A stretch of DNA of 64,000 bases from Methylobacterium radiotolerans JCM 2831 (GCF_000019725.1 NC_010505.1:372001-436000); one strand, 5' to 3'; numbered from the stretch's first letter, positions 45,736 to 56,115 are shown. Made by a program: numbers and translations. The notes: a model not told the origin generated them from the letters alone.

Positions 45736-47353
45736 GTGGTGAGATCGGTTGTCCGGTTTCTATCGCGGGCCGGCCGTCGGTCGCTTCGTGTCCGGACAGC
45801 GGGCCGCGTCGTGACGAGCGGCACCGTGCCGTCAGGGTACCCGGCGACCACCTCGGTCTACGTCGCCGAGTCGATCAAGCGGCTGAGCCGGAACATCTCC
45901 GCTCCGGCCCTTCGATACGACGGTGCGACCGTTACCGCTGGCGAACTGCTCGCGTCCGTGCATCGCTACGCCCGCGCCCTGTTCGGCATCGGGATCCGGC
46001 GAAGCTCGCTCCTAGCCCTCCTGGCCCCGAACTGTCCGGCGGCCCTCGCCGTGCGCTACGCCGCGAACTTGATCGCAGCCGCGACGACCTTCCTGTCTGT
46101 CACGGCATCGTCGGCCGCGCAGGCGGAACTCCTGGGATTGACGGCGCCGGACCTCCTCGTTGTCTTCCCCGAGACCGCGAAGCTCGTCCCGGTTGATGGT
46201 GGCATCGGGGTGGCCTCGGCCGGAGGCGGCGTCGCCGGCTCCGGCCGAGGCCACTCGATGCGCTGGCCGAGGGCCCAAGCCACCGAGTGGTTCGCCTGCG
46301 CGGCCAGGCCGGACGACCTCGGCGTCGTGATCTCCTCCGGCGGCAGCACGGGCGTACTCAAGGGGAGTTGGCGCACATTCGCCGCCTACGCCGCCATTGT
46401 CGACGTCCTGAGTTCCGCGGAAAGGCGTCAACTCGTCAACGGACGCCTCGCGTACCTGTCCCAAGTGTTGGTCGACATGACCTTGCTCGGCGGGGGAACG
46501 GTCGTGCTGCGGGACGGCTTCGATCCGGCCGACACCCTCGGCATCATTCAGCGTGAGCGCATCACGGACCTCTTCCTGGTCGAGCCGCAATTGTTGAGCT
46601 CATGGACCACCCGGACGTCGCGCGGCGGGATCTCTCGTCGCTGCGCTGCCTGACGCATGTCGGGGCGTCCGCGCCGCCCACGCTGCGCCGCCAAGCCCGC
46701 GCGCGCCTCGGCCCGGTCGTCGCCCACACCTACGGGGCCAGCGAGATGGGCTTGATCAGCGTCCTGCCGCCCTCTGGGCACGACATCTCCGACGCCGAGA
46801 GCTTCGGCTCCGCCGGGCCCATCCTTCCCGGCGTCGAGGTCAGGTTCCGGCGGGGCGAGGGTGGCCTCGCGGCTCCCGAAGAGGGGGGCTCGGTCGAGGT
46901 GCGTTCGCCCGCGATGGCCAGCGGCTACCTCAACCGGCCCGATCTGGACGCGGCGGCCTTCCACGATGGCTGGTACCGCTCCGGAGACCTAAGACGGCTC
47001 GATGCGGCCGGCCGCCTGCATACTCTCGGTCGAGCTGTGGACGCCCTCTCGGTCGATGGACGCACGCTTACGCCGACGATGGTCGAGGACACCCTCTGTG
47101 GCGTCACCTCCGTTCGGTACGCCGTGGTCGTCACGAACTGTGGACCGCGACCTGGACCGCGGTTGTGGAGGCGTGGCCGGAGGACGCCCTGGATGTCCTC
47201 GCCTGCCAGCGAGCGGTCGATGCCGTCCATGGTCCCGGCATGGCGTCGCGAGTTCGGTTCCTCCCAGTGCCGCGGGTCCCGCGCACGGAGCAGGGCAAGC
47301 CAGACCGGGAGGCAGTTCGCGCCATCGCGCGGGTTGGCGAGGACTGCACTTGA
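45736..47353 (+). pseudogene. Acyl-CoA ligase/synthetase (AMP-binding), two frameshifts
   Basis: The first frame covers the N-terminal half of an AMP-binding enzyme (ALRYDGATVTAGELLASVHRYARAL; SSGGSTGVLKGSWRTF, the AMP-binding P-loop; LFLVEPQL). Near 46600 the frame shifts and continues with HVGASAPPTLRRQARARLGPVVAHTYGASEMG, then SGYLNRPDLDAAAFHDGWYRSGDLRRLDAAGRLHTLGR. Near 47150 a second shift leads to VPRTEQGKPDREAVRAIA, the C-terminal Lys region. All parts are in order, so a recent complete gene was inactivated. Substrate unknown; a start at the GTG at 45736 is plausible. Confidence 0.7.
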
Positions 47354-47725
47354 CGAGCCTGCGCCCACGGAAATGAAACGCGTCCGCGCGCCGCTGTTGG
47401 CCGCGGCGGCATCCGCCTAAGCCGCGCGGTACCCGGTCTCAGTCGAATCACCTTCTCCCATCCTGTAGATACAGCTACCGAGACGTCCGCTTCGGAGATG
47501 GCTACGAAGCGTGCTGAAAGGTCGGGATGGGCGCCAAGCCGAACGTCCGGTTCTGCGCGCCATAACGATTCTGTACGACGGATTCTGGCCGGAAGCAGAA
47601 CGGGCGCTTCGGAGACGACCGACAGGAAAAGCGGAAGGCCTCGGACCGACCCAACCCAGCCGCCCGATTGGCCAGGGGCGCATCTACAAAGCGGTCGCTG
47701 GCCATCTGTTCGATACAAGCCCGGC
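47354..47725. other. No gene assigned
   Basis: About 370 bases of GC-rich sequence with competing frames and no recognisable product. Confidence 0.35.
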
Positions 47726-47935
47726 CTAGCGCTTACGATCCGAGCCATCAGGTACCGTCACCTGCAACTCGGTAAACACCCTTCGTGGGATGACCACGCC
47801 GACGATCTGGCCATCTGCCGCGATGAAGCGGGCAGCTACGGTGTCACCCCCGTCGATGAGCTCGATATCGATCAGTTCGCGGACAGCCACAGCCGTCGCA
47901 ACGGGCTTTTCATCAGGCATGGCTGGCTTCCCCAT
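47726..47935 (-). CDS. Small conserved-type protein, unknown
   Basis: Encodes 69 residues. The central VAARFIAADGQIVGVVIPRRVFTELQ has the look of a small beta-rich domain seen in many short alphaproteobacterial hypotheticals. No function known. Its codon pattern is better than that of the overlapping frame on the opposite strand, but evidence is modest. Confidence 0.45.
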   Translation of the reverse strand: MGKPAMPDEKPVATAVAVRELIDIELIDGGDTVAARFIAADGQIVGVVIPRRVFTELQVTVPDGSDRKR

Positions 47936-47997
47936 GCCGAACAGATATCATGTACAGCAAGTACCATACCTCACGAAGTCGTGAGATGTGAGGCGAT

Positions 47998-48271
47998 GAT
48001 GACCTCCTTGAGGCAACGGGTGGTCTCTGCCGCGAACAGCTTCGGTAGGAGCATGTCGGACTTTTGGATCGAAGAACTGCTGCGAAAGAACCCTAACATC
48101 GTGACGGCCGACGCGGAGGTCACCGCTCTGTTGCGTCGTCTTCGCGTCTTGCACCAAGAGGGGCAGGACAAATCTCAGACCGCAGGGTTGTTAGTGACGA
48201 AGCTGAAGCGGCTTTTCCGACTGAGGGATCAACGAGATTGCAATATTCAGCGTGTCGGCGAAAGAGATTAA
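47998..48271 (+). CDS. Possible small helical protein, unknown
   Basis: The frame from 47998 gives about 90 residues: MMTSLRQRVVSAANSFGRSMSDFWIEELLRKNPNIVTADAEVTALLRRLRVLHQEG, with mostly helical character and a basic tail. No family recognised. A GTGAGGCG precedes the two ATGs. Frames on the other strand compete, so this is a weak call. Confidence 0.35.
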
Positions 48272-48501
48272 TGTCCTTCTCAGTGTCGGTTCTAGGCATT
48301 ATCCTCCAAAATGAACCAGGTGGATCGATCCTGAGCCACCATCTAGATTTCGACCTCAGGTCATTCGGCGTTAGCCTGTTAGGCACCGTCGAAAGCGGAC
48401 TGATGGACTATCTGCGATACTGCGCGATCTAACCGCTACGGCGGCATGGCATCGACCACCGCTTCCGCAATGGCTGCAGCCGGTCGGCGCAGTGATGAGA
48501 C

Positions 48502-49011
48502 TCAGGGCCGCGCCTTGCCCGGCAGCGCGGCCACTACGGCGTTGGGGGAAGCGCTGCAGCCGGCAGGCACGATGACCTTCATGGCAAGCTTGTCCCGCTC
48601 GCCGGCCGCAACGAGGCCGACGAGACCCATCGCGCGACGCAGGACGTGTAGCGCACTCAGCTTCATCGCGCCATTCGGATCGTGCAGAATCCAGCCCTGA
48701 TATACGTAGAAGACTCGGTCGCCCTGGTCGGGCGGTGCCACTAGAAGCGTGTCCCGGCCGTGTGAAATAGGCTCTACGAACTCGATCATGACGGGACCGG
48801 CGCAAGCGCCTACCGGAACCGCACGGCGCGGGCCCTCCGCCCGCGGCAGGAAATGGTCTGCATTCGCAGCTACGATAGTGGTGGGTTCCAGAGCCGGCTC
48901 GAGCAGACAGCAGGCGTAGAGGCGCCCACACACCGAAATGACGAGGAGCAGGCAAAGGACGGCCAACGCCGCGCGATCGGCCGGCCTCAGGCCTTTGGCG
49001 GGGCCGAGCAC
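48502..49011 (-). CDS. Membrane-anchored protein, third gene of the exosortase cassette
   Basis: A 169-residue protein starting at a GTG that overlaps the exosortase gene by 25 bases. One N-terminal helix (about 11-31, ALAVLCLLLVISVCGRLYACCL) anchors a periplasmic domain with FVEPISHGRDTLLVAPP and FYVYQGWILHDPNGAMKL. It has no recognised domain. In other exosortase loci the partner gene is often EpsI; this one is shorter and only loosely similar (a YxGW-like segment). The tight overlap argues for a joint function with the exosortase. Confidence 0.6.
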   Translation of the reverse strand: MLGPAKGLRPADRAALAVLCLLLVISVCGRLYACCLLEPALEPTTIVAANADHFLPRAEGPRRAVPVGACAGPVMIEFVEPISHGRDTLLVAPPDQGDRVFYVYQGWILHDPNGAMKLSALHVLRRAMGLVGLVAAGERDKLAMKVIVPAGCSASPNAVVAALPGKARP

Positions 49012-49886
49012 GGCTCGCTTCCGACGGCACGCTCGACGACAACAACGATCGGCAGCACCGAGGCCGTGGCAGCCGCGAGGGCGACGATGACCGAGCCAAT
49101 GCCATCGTGCCAGAACGAGTAGGCCTCCTGCGAGGGCAGCATGGCCAGGATCCGAGCAACGTTGATCGCCACGACGAGTGCGGCGCTCGCCGCCAGGGCT
49201 GCGGCCGCCCCACGGGTGGCCCGCCGGCCGGCGATCCTGAGCACGCACAGCCAGATGAGAGCCGCCAGCGACAGGTTGTGAAACGCTGAGCAGCCCTCCA
49301 GCATGACGATTGACCAGCCCGGGCGGCCGCTCAGGTAGAGGCCACTGGCATACAGGCCTGGGATGGCCGAGCGCCCGACCCAGGCCATGAAGGCTACCTC
49401 GGCGGGGGCGATAAGGGGATAGAACAGCTTAAAGGCGAGCTTGCTCCACAGCTCGCACAGGGAAAGGGCGAGCCAGACCTGCCCGACCTCGACCAATAAG
49501 CGATCGTGGGCGCGCCGGGCGATCAGCCAAAGGGCAACAATCGTCATGCCGGCATAGACCGCGTGGGCCTCGGGCAGGAGCCAGGGCAGGGCGCAGACGC
49601 AGAGGAAAGCGAGGTCGATCGGCTGCAGCGCGGACCGCGTCTTGCGCGAGGAGAGCACGAGCGCGACGACAGCGACGGTGGCGAACATCTCGCCGAGATC
49701 GAGCTCGATCAGGCGCTGCGTGCCCGGATCGTGCTCGAGCAGCAGGCGCTGCAGCGCCGCCGAGAGGGCCGTGCCGCAGGCGAACACCAGCATTGCCCAG
49801 CTGGCGGCCGGCATGGCGAAGAGTGAGGCCAGCTCCCGGCCGGTCACCGCTACGAACCCCGACTGAGACGAAGTCTGCGCCTTCAT
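48987..49886 (-). CDS. Exosortase (archaeosortase/exosortase family transpeptidase)
   Basis: A 299-residue inner-membrane protein with about eight hydrophobic helices. The catalytic triad is visible: Cys in MLEGCSAFHNLSLAALIWL (about 208), Arg in VVAINVARILAML (about 245), His in SFWHDGIGSVIVAL (about 260). This matches the EGCS / N-x-R / H-x-x-G pattern of exosortases, which cut PEP-CTERM-type tails and transfer the protein to an acceptor for outer-surface display. It sits 21 bases downstream of a small gene encoding its likely single substrate. Confidence 0.82.
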   Translation of the reverse strand: MKAQTSSQSGFVAVTGRELASLFAMPAASWAMLVFACGTALSAALQRLLLEHDPGTQRLIELDLGEMFATVAVVALVLSSRKTRSALQPIDLAFLCVCALPWLLPEAHAVYAGMTIVALWLIARRAHDRLLVEVGQVWLALSLCELWSKLAFKLFYPLIAPAEVAFMAWVGRSAIPGLYASGLYLSGRPGWSIVMLEGCSAFHNLSLAALIWLCVLRIAGRRATRGAAAALAASAALVVAINVARILAMLPSQEAYSFWHDGIGSVIVALAAATASVLPIVVVVERAVGSEPCSAPPKA

Positions 49887-49907
49887 GGGTGGGCCTGCAG
49901 GTCAAGC

Positions 49908-50183
49908 TTACGACTTGGCCTTGCCTGCTCGTCTGCGGCGCAGGAACGCGAGGGTGCCGCCGGCGAGGGCGAGGCCCAGCATGGCGTTGACCTCGGGTGA
50001 GGGTGCGCCTCCGGAGCGACCGCCGCCATCTCCGCCGCCGAGACCGTTGGAATGACCCGGAATGGTGCCATTTCCGCTGTTGCCGCCGCCTGCGCTGTTA
50101 CCGGGAGCCGCCGAAACAGCAGTGATCGACCCGAGAGTGATCGCTGAAAACAGCACAGCGTGCCCGATCGACCGAATCATCAT
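49908..50183 (-). CDS. PEP-CTERM-like surface protein, likely dedicated exosortase substrate
   Basis: A 91-residue protein. A signal peptide (about 1-25, VLFSAITLGSITAVSA) is followed by a low-complexity Gly/Asn/Ser region (APGNSAGGGNSGNGTIPGHS) and a tripartite sorting tail: SPEVN motif (about 63-67), hydrophobic helix (AMLGLALAGGTLAFL) and a basic end (RRRRAGKAKS). That is the layout of PEP-CTERM proteins, with SPEVN in place of VPEP. It is the first gene of the cassette, 21 bases before the exosortase gene. Two palindromes lie upstream. Confidence 0.8.
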   Translation of the reverse strand: MMIRSIGHAVLFSAITLGSITAVSAAPGNSAGGGNSGNGTIPGHSNGLGGGDGGGRSGGAPSPEVNAMLGLALAGGTLAFLRRRRAGKAKS

Positions 50184-50254
50184 CTCTGTATTCCTACCTA
50201 TCGATGCTGCAATTTCCGTTTATCAGCATCGTTGCCTTAACCCGTCAAGCATAA

Positions 50255-50293
50255 ATTTTGTCCGATGGACAAAATGAGTATTTGTAAACAAAT
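50255..50293. promoter_or_regulatory. Two perfect palindromes upstream of the exosortase cassette
   Basis: Arms ATTTTGTCC (50255-50263) and GGACAAAAT (50267-50275) enclose GAT; 5 bases further, ATTTGT-AA-ACAAAT (50280-50293) is a second perfect palindrome. Both are built on TTTGT/ACAAA half-sites and their centres are about 21.5 bases apart, near two helical turns. They lie 70-110 bases upstream of the cassette's first start codon, in an AT-rich stretch. A dimeric repressor or activator pair is likely; the protein is unknown. Confidence 0.55.
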
Positions 50294-51264
50294 CTGATGC
50301 ATAAACGTGTGACGGCGAAAGGTTATGAACTTGCGCCGTCTGGATGCCGGGCGTCTCTGGCGGTGGCTTTAAGGAACTGAGTGCATTTCAGACTGCCTGC
50401 CCGGCACGGGGTCCGGCGGAGCGACTGCGCCCTGCGCCGGCTCGATGCGCTCACCTCCGGGAACAGGGGCGCAGAGCCGCGCGCGAGTGCGCGGCCTATA
50501 GCGTGGCGGGACGCCTCCCGAAGAATGGCGCATAATCGAGAACAGCGGCGGTGTAGCGGGGGCCTGCCGGGCGCCCGTGGGTCACGCTCCGTCCTAGGTC
50601 GGGCTAACGACGTCTGCCTTCGTGCATTGTCGCCTGGAAGCGGACCGGCGGAAGTCCACCCACCTCGGCCATTCAGAGAACCATGCCGGCGGGGCTGGAC
50701 TTGGCCGAAAGCTGCCGGTCGGCTTCGGAGTGGTGCTGCCGGAAGAGCGGACGGCCTCCAATCGTCCCAATGCAGTGGTTCAAGCGCGGCCATGTGGTTC
50801 ACCTGAGCGGATGCAGGTTTCGCTACCACTTTGGCAGGGATGCGCCCATCCCAGGCAATCAGCAAGCTCCTCCTGCATCCCCAAAATTGAGCAAAATCGC
50901 CCCGATTGGCGCCTGCCTTTCGATCCTCTCAGTCCTTTCGAATGCTCTAGGTTTAAAGATTATTTCACGGACCATCATCGACAAATAGTTCATACTGGCC
51001 CTGTCGGCGCCTGTTGGCAGGCAATCGGTCCCGGTCGAAACTGGTACCATCGCTCAGCTTTTAAGAAGAAGGTCTTCCCTGCGCCGTTTGCAGGCGATGG
51101 GTCAATTTCATTCGGTTGCGCCGCCACTGAGTGCGCTGGCTGAGGCAATCACAGACGCTATCCAACTCCTCCAGATCCAACCTCACAGGTGGGAGCGATC
51201 CAGCCGGCATCCGGGGATCCCGCCGTAGCGCACACGTGGGGCGAACCTCTCTGCTTCCCGTGGT
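50294..51264. other. Long intergenic region, no gene assigned
   Basis: Nearly 1 kb with overlapping, low-quality frames on both strands and no recognisable family. It switches from GC-rich (50340-50800) to AT-richer (50880-51000). It probably contains eroded genes that I cannot identify. Confidence 0.4.
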
Positions 51265-51672
51265 TCAGAGCCATCTTGTCGCGATCATGAACTCAGAGAG
51301 CGCAGTCTTGCCTGCCTCGGTAATGGTCCACTCAACAATGGGATGACCGCGCAGATGATGCAGGCGCGGACCTCCGATCCGCTGGATGAGCCCCAGACGT
51401 TCCAGGAGAAGATTCCTCGTATCGTCGGCCGCCATCTCGCGATTGCGTACACCGATCAGAGCGAGGCGTTCGCCTTGCGTCCTCTTCAAGAGATCGCTCA
51501 CCGCTTGGCCTGTTCGCCTGCGTCGGTTGCACAGATTGAGATCACAAGGGCCTGCCAGTGATCGCCTTACCTCTTGCTGCGCACTGATTCGCAATACAGG
51601 CTCGTCAGAGCGAATGATCATTCCCTCGCAGTCGGTTATGATGTTTGCGGTCGTAATGCAATCAGTCATCAT
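51265..51672 (-). CDS. Small protein, possible winged-helix type
   Basis: Encodes 135 residues. The last 50 (NREMAADDTRNLLLERLGLIQRIGGPRLHHLRGHPIVEWTITEAGKTAL) look like a winged helix: helix-turn, a short wing and the WTITEAGKTAL end common in MarR/PadR-like or DNA-binding hypothetical proteins. The N-terminal half is not recognised and the start may be internal. No neighbour suggests a role. Confidence 0.5.
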   Translation of the reverse strand: MMTDCITTANIITDCEGMIIRSDEPVLRISAQQEVRRSLAGPCDLNLCNRRRRTGQAVSDLLKRTQGERLALIGVRNREMAADDTRNLLLERLGLIQRIGGPRLHHLRGHPIVEWTITEAGKTALSEFMIATRWL

Positions 51673-51915
51673 GAGGCGCTCAACTCTCTTTACAGAGCAG
51701 CACTGTGACCCGCAATTTCAGCGCCTCGCTCAAAGATTATTTGTCTCGCCAATAGTGAGGCGACTGCCACATTCTGTAATGCGCGATCACAGTCTGGCGC
51801 GTCGCAAAGCAGGCCCACCTCGGCGCCTCCCAGAAGGATCGACGGAGCAGCGCTCGCTTCAGCTCCCCTCGGAGAGCCTAAAGCAGATAGCTGGAAGGGC
51901 CTCCTTATGCTTTCA

Positions 51916-53376
51916 TCAACTCGCCTTGAGGTACTTCTCCATGCTGGCACCGAGGCCGGCGGAATGCGCCTCGAGCTTGTCGGAGATCCGCCGGACCATC
52001 TCTGCGAGCTGTCCCGTCTCTCCGGCCGCGGCCGAGACACCGGTGATGTTGGACGACATCTCCTGGGTCGAGGCGGCCTGCTCCTCGACGGCGCTCGCCA
52101 TGGCCAGCGTGAGTTTCGAGAGCTCGGCCACCTCGTCGGTGATCAAGCGGATCGCCGTCACGGCCTCGCCGGTCGCCTTCTGGATGGCGTGGACCTTGTG
52201 CGTGATCTCGCCGGTCGCTCTCGCCGTCTGGCCGGCAAGCTCCTTGACCTCCGTGGCCACTACCGCGAAGCCACGACCGGCCGCACCCGCGCGCGCCGCC
52301 TCGATCGTGGCGTTGAGTGCGAGAAGATTGGTCTGGTCGGCGATAGACTTGATCATTCCGACCACCGCGTCGACCTCGCCGGCATTGGCGGCGAGGTTGC
52401 GAACCGTCACGTCCGTCGCCGTCGCCTGGCTGGCGATCTGCTGGGTACGCTCGGAGACCCGCCCGACTTGACCCGAGATCTCGTGGATCGAGCTGGTCAT
52501 CTCCTCGGATCCGGCCGCCACGGAGTTCGCGCGCTCGCTCGCCGCGTCCGCCGAGCGGTTCAGGCCCTCCGCCGACTCCTTCATCTCGCCGATCGCGGTC
52601 CCGAGCGCCTCGACGACGCCGGCGACGTCCTCGGCCATGGCGAGTTGTGCGGTGATGACCGACCATGTCAACATCGGCCCGACATAGGCTCCGTCCGCGT
52701 CGGTGATGGCGGAGACCTGCAGATCGAGGGTCTCGGGTCCGACCTTGATCTTGGTGCGGTGGGGCAGTCGGCGCGCGTCGGCGAGCATGTTCCGCTGGTG
52801 ATGCGGGTTCTTGTGGAACACGTCGAAGGACTTGCCCATCATCTCGGAGACCTTGATCGGCAGATGCCGCTCGATGGCTTCCAGAGTCTTGCGCGAGGTG
52901 TTGTTGATGTAATTGATCTTGAAATCGTTCTTCGGATCCGCGGTCATGACGGCGACCGGCATCTCGTCGATCATGCGCAGCAGCCGGTTGGTCTCGCTCT
53001 TCTTGGCCGTGATGTCGCTGGCGAACTTGATGACCTTGAACGGCTTGCCGTCGGAGCCCAGGATCGGGTTGTAGGTGGCTTCGAGCCAGACCCTCGCGCC
53101 GGACCGCGCGCGGCGGGGGAACTCACCGGACATGAATTCGCCGGCCCGCAGCTTCGACCAGAATTCATCATACTCCGGACCGTTGGCCGTCTCCTCGCTG
53201 ACTAGGATCCGGTGGTGCTTACCCTGCAGGGAAGCGAGATCGTAGTCCACGACGGCCAGGAAATTCGGGTTGGCGCGCAGGATGGTACCATCCATGCCGA
53301 ACTCGATGATAGCCAACGAGCGCGTCAGCGCGTCGATGGTGGCTTGGTTCTCATCAAAGGCGGGCTTACGGAACAT
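51916..53376 (-). CDS. Cytoplasmic PAS-PAS methyl-accepting chemotaxis protein
   Basis: A 486-residue chemoreceptor without transmembrane helices. Two PAS domains occupy about 15-130 ([31 protein letters not shown]) and 135-250 ([24 protein letters not shown]), followed by a signalling domain with [36 protein letters not shown]. The first PAS resembles Aer-type redox/energy PAS domains, so the protein may sense intracellular redox or a bound ligand. No HAMP domain. The gene stands alone. Confidence 0.88.
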   Translation of the reverse strand: MFRKPAFDENQATIDALTRSLAIIEFGMDGTILRANPNFLAVVDYDLASLQGKHHRILVSEETANGPEYDEFWSKLRAGEFMSGEFPRRARSGARVWLEATYNPILGSDGKPFKVIKFASDITAKKSETNRLLRMIDEMPVAVMTADPKNDFKINYINNTSRKTLEAIERHLPIKVSEMMGKSFDVFHKNPHHQRNMLADARRLPHRTKIKVGPETLDLQVSAITDADGAYVGPMLTWSVITAQLAMAEDVAGVVEALGTAIGEMKESAEGLNRSADAASERANSVAAGSEEMTSSIHEISGQVGRVSERTQQIASQATATDVTVRNLAANAGEVDAVVGMIKSIADQTNLLALNATIEAARAGAAGRGFAVVATEVKELAGQTARATGEITHKVHAIQKATGEAVTAIRLITDEVAELSKLTLAMASAVEEQAASTQEMSSNITGVSAAAGETGQLAEMVRRISDKLEAHSAGLGASMEKYLKAS

Positions 53377-53816
53377 GGCGCAACTCTCATTGGACGCCGT
53401 ATCGTGACATCGAGACCATAAGTTGGTCTTAGTCGCATCTCGGAATCCGGCTCGGACCGTGCGCCACCACGTTCCATTTCAAAAGGATTTTTTGAGCCCA
53501 GTACAGATCATGGTCGGGCTATGACCCATTCCGTGTCAGTTCGATCCCTGCCTTCAAGTCTCCGCGACTGTCGACAGGCGAACGGCGGTCACGAAATGAT
53601 CGGAGCCGGTTCGAGCGCGCGTCGAGAACCGCTGCGCACGGTGCCGCGACGGGCGACGGTCCGATCCGCGCGTGACGTCGAGCGCGGTCTCTCCGGTCGC
53701 TCACCGCGCGCCTTCGACCGCGCGGACACGTCGGTCCGGTGTGCGGAGCTCGGACAGCCTGGGTCAGGACCGTGATGCGGATCGGCTGGCCCGCATTCCC
53801 GAGGCTGGCCCGAAGG
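53377..53816. other. Intergenic region, no gene seen
   Basis: About 440 GC-rich bases between leftward genes; no credible frame. The part next to 53480 is slightly AT-richer and likely holds the promoter of the PAS-MCP gene. Confidence 0.4.
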
Positions 53817-54137
53817 CTAGTGCGAAGCCTGCGCCAAATCCTCTTCGTCCGCGAGCCGAAGGAATTCCTCGACTTTCGCGACGTTGCGTTCCGCCAAGGC
53901 GAGGACTTTCCAGGCCGCGACGAGAACCTCCGGCTCGGCGGACAGCCTCTCGTCCGGGGCTTGCAGGACCCGCCGGAGGCCGCCAGCCAGTGCCCGCATC
54001 GACGCCGCGGCCTGACGGATCTGCGCGATCCGCGGACCGATGTCCTCGCCGGAATCGAGGCGCCGGCGGAGGTCTAGAAGCATCGCGCGGGCGTTCTCGG
54101 CGCCCGGGATGGTGCCGAGGGGGATGATGTCGGCCAT
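53817..54137 (-). CDS. Small helical protein, unknown
   Basis: Encodes 106 residues starting MADIIPLGTIPGAENARAMLLDLRRRLDSGEDIG. It is helical and rich in Ala, Arg and Leu with no recognised domain. It lies 138 bases downstream of an MCP gene in the same direction, so it may be co-transcribed with it. The ATG at 54137 fits better than longer frames with Arg/Pro-rich extensions. Confidence 0.55.
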   Translation of the reverse strand: MADIIPLGTIPGAENARAMLLDLRRRLDSGEDIGPRIAQIRQAAASMRALAGGLRRVLQAPDERLSAEPEVLVAAWKVLALAERNVAKVEEFLRLADEEDLAQASH

Positions 54138-54275
54138 GGCGATCAAGCCAGCCCGACCCGGTACGGGCCGCAAGGCCGGTGCCCCGACGGGGCATCTCCC
54201 CGGCAACCCAGCCGAAGCGTGGGATTGAACCCGAGGCCCGGGACGCTGGCTGTGCTGCACGCCATCGGGATCGCC

Positions 54276-55973
54276 TCAGGCCGCGCGCACGGTGGTGAGG
54301 AAGCGCGTCATCTCCGCTGCGAGCTGCTCGGCGTGTCGCGACAGCTCGCCGGACGACGCCAGCACCTGGGTCGCCGCCGCGCCGGTAGCCTCCGACGCTG
54401 AGGCGACTCCGGCGATGTTGCCGGTCACCTCCGCGGTGCCCGTCGCCGCCTGGGCGACGTTGCGCACGATCTCCTGGGTCGCCGCGCCCTGCTGCTCCAC
54501 GGCGGCGGCAATGCTGGCCGCCACCGTGTTGATCTCGCGGATGCGCCCCGTGATCGCGCCGATGGCCGAGACCGCCTCGCCCGTCACGCCCTGGATGCGG
54601 CCGATATGGCCGCCGATCTCGTCCGTCGCCCGGGCCGTCTGCGACGCGAGTTCCTTGACCTCGGCTGCGACGACCGCGAAGCCCTTGCCGGCCTCGCCGG
54701 CCCGCGCCGCCTCGATGGTCGCGTTCAGCGCCAGGAGGTTGGTTTGGCCGGCGATGGCCGAGATCATCGCGACGACGTCACCGATCCTCGCGACGGCCGT
54801 CGTGAGGTCCTCGACGAGCCGGACCGTCCGGTCGGCCTCGCCGACAGCGGCCTGGGCGAGGGATGCCGATCCCTGTACCTGACGGCCGATCTCCTGAACC
54901 GAGCTCCCGAGCTCCTCGGAGGCCGCCGCCACGGTTCCGACGTTCGACGCTGCCTGATCGGCCGCCGCCGCCACGGCCGTGGACTGCGTGGCCGTCTCGG
55001 TGGCGGTCGCCGTCATCGTCGCGGCCGTGGCCTGCAACTCCGTCGCGGAGGCCGAGACCATCCCGACGATGCCGCCGACCGTCCGCTCGAAGCCGTTCGC
55101 GAGGTCCATCATGATGCGCCGTCGCTCGGCGCCGAGCGCCGCGTCGGCGGCGCGCTTCGTCTCCGCGTCCTCGACGGCCTTCCGCGCGACCATGGCGCGG
55201 ATGTCGGCGACGGCCTTGCCGACCTGGCCGATCTCGTCGCGACGGGCAGCCTCCGCGATGTCGGCGTCGAGATCGCCCTTGGCCATGCGCTGCAGAACGG
55301 CGACCAACCGGGTCAGGGGCCGCGTCAGCCCGAAATGGACGATGGCGAACGCAATGGCCAGGGCCGCGAGCAGCCCGGCGACCGCGGCCGTGACGAGGAC
55401 CGTCGTCGCCCGCTCCGCGCTCGCCTGGGCCTTCGCCTTCGCCTGGGCGAGCTCGGCCGCGAGATTGTCGATGCGCGGCTGGACGAGATCGCGGACCTTG
55501 TTGCGGGCCGCGAGACCCTCGGAAAGCACGATTTTCCGCGCGGTTTCGGCGTCCCTGTCGAGGGCCGCCGCGTTCGCGCGCCCGACGACGTGGAAATAGA
55601 CCTCGACGGCCTCGCGCAGCTTCTGATTGACGGCCCGCCGCTCGGGCGAGTTCGACAGCGCGATCAGCCTGTCGACCGCCACGTAGGCCTGTTTCACGGC
55701 CTCGTCGTAGCGCGATCGGTACATGGCCTGCTCGGGAGGCCGGTCCTCGATGAGGATGTTCCGATTCTGAACCGTCGCCTCGAGGACGTTCGTGCGAACA
55801 GTCAGGATATTCTCAAGTCGCGCGGACTGGACATCGACGATGTGCTGCGTTTTCTCGTTCAACTCATCAAAGACGCCGTGCGCGCGATACACGAGCCCGC
55901 CGGCGACGGCGGCGACCAGCAGCAGCGGGATCGTCACCTTGGTAACAATCTTGAGGTCGGAAAGGCGCGCCAT
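54276..55973 (-). CDS. Methyl-accepting chemotaxis protein
   Basis: A 565-residue membrane chemoreceptor. TM1 is at about 12-30, a helical periplasmic sensor of four-helix type (about 35-190), TM2 at about 192-215, HAMP ([24 protein letters not shown]) to about 270, and a signalling domain with [39 protein letters not shown] precedes the ATG at 55973. Ligand unknown. A second leftward gene follows. Confidence 0.92.
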   Translation of the reverse strand: MARLSDLKIVTKVTIPLLLVAAVAGGLVYRAHGVFDELNEKTQHIVDVQSARLENILTVRTNVLEATVQNRNILIEDRPPEQAMYRSRYDEAVKQAYVAVDRLIALSNSPERRAVNQKLREAVEVYFHVVGRANAAALDRDAETARKIVLSEGLAARNKVRDLVQPRIDNLAAELAQAKAKAQASAERATTVLVTAAVAGLLAALAIAFAIVHFGLTRPLTRLVAVLQRMAKGDLDADIAEAARRDEIGQVGKAVADIRAMVARKAVEDAETKRAADAALGAERRRIMMDLANGFERTVGGIVGMVSASATELQATAATMTATATETATQSTAVAAAADQAASNVGTVAAASEELGSSVQEIGRQVQGSASLAQAAVGEADRTVRLVEDLTTAVARIGDVVAMISAIAGQTNLLALNATIEAARAGEAGKGFAVVAAEVKELASQTARATDEIGGHIGRIQGVTGEAVSAIGAITGRIREINTVAASIAAAVEQQGAATQEIVRNVAQAATGTAEVTGNIAGVASASEATGAAATQVLASSGELSRHAEQLAAEMTRFLTTVRAA

Positions 55974-56115
55974 GTACTGTTGCTCCGCTACTTCTGAATT
56001 TTGAAGTCGCCGCATTTAAAGACGCGTTGCCCGGCAAGCGCGCGCCGGGGGCGTCCTCAGCGCGACGAGAGAGGTTTTCTGCCTTTCGGCGGCGACGCGA
56101 TGCGCCGCCCGTCGC

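Noticed and set aside
47417..47748. Several short overlapping frames on both strands
   Set aside because: None has a ribosome site, family or composition better than its opposite-strand competitor.
50255..50275. First palindrome read as a transcription terminator
   Set aside because: Loop of 3 bases and no T tract in either direction downstream; its pairing with a second palindrome and place before a start codon fit an operator better.
50294..50320. Sigma-54 promoter for the exosortase operon
   Set aside because: A CGTGTGA/TGCA-like match on the complement lacks the essential GG at -24.
50323..50865. A 180-codon complement frame in the long intergenic region
   Set aside because: Pro/Arg-rich, no start signal or family; I could not separate it from noise.
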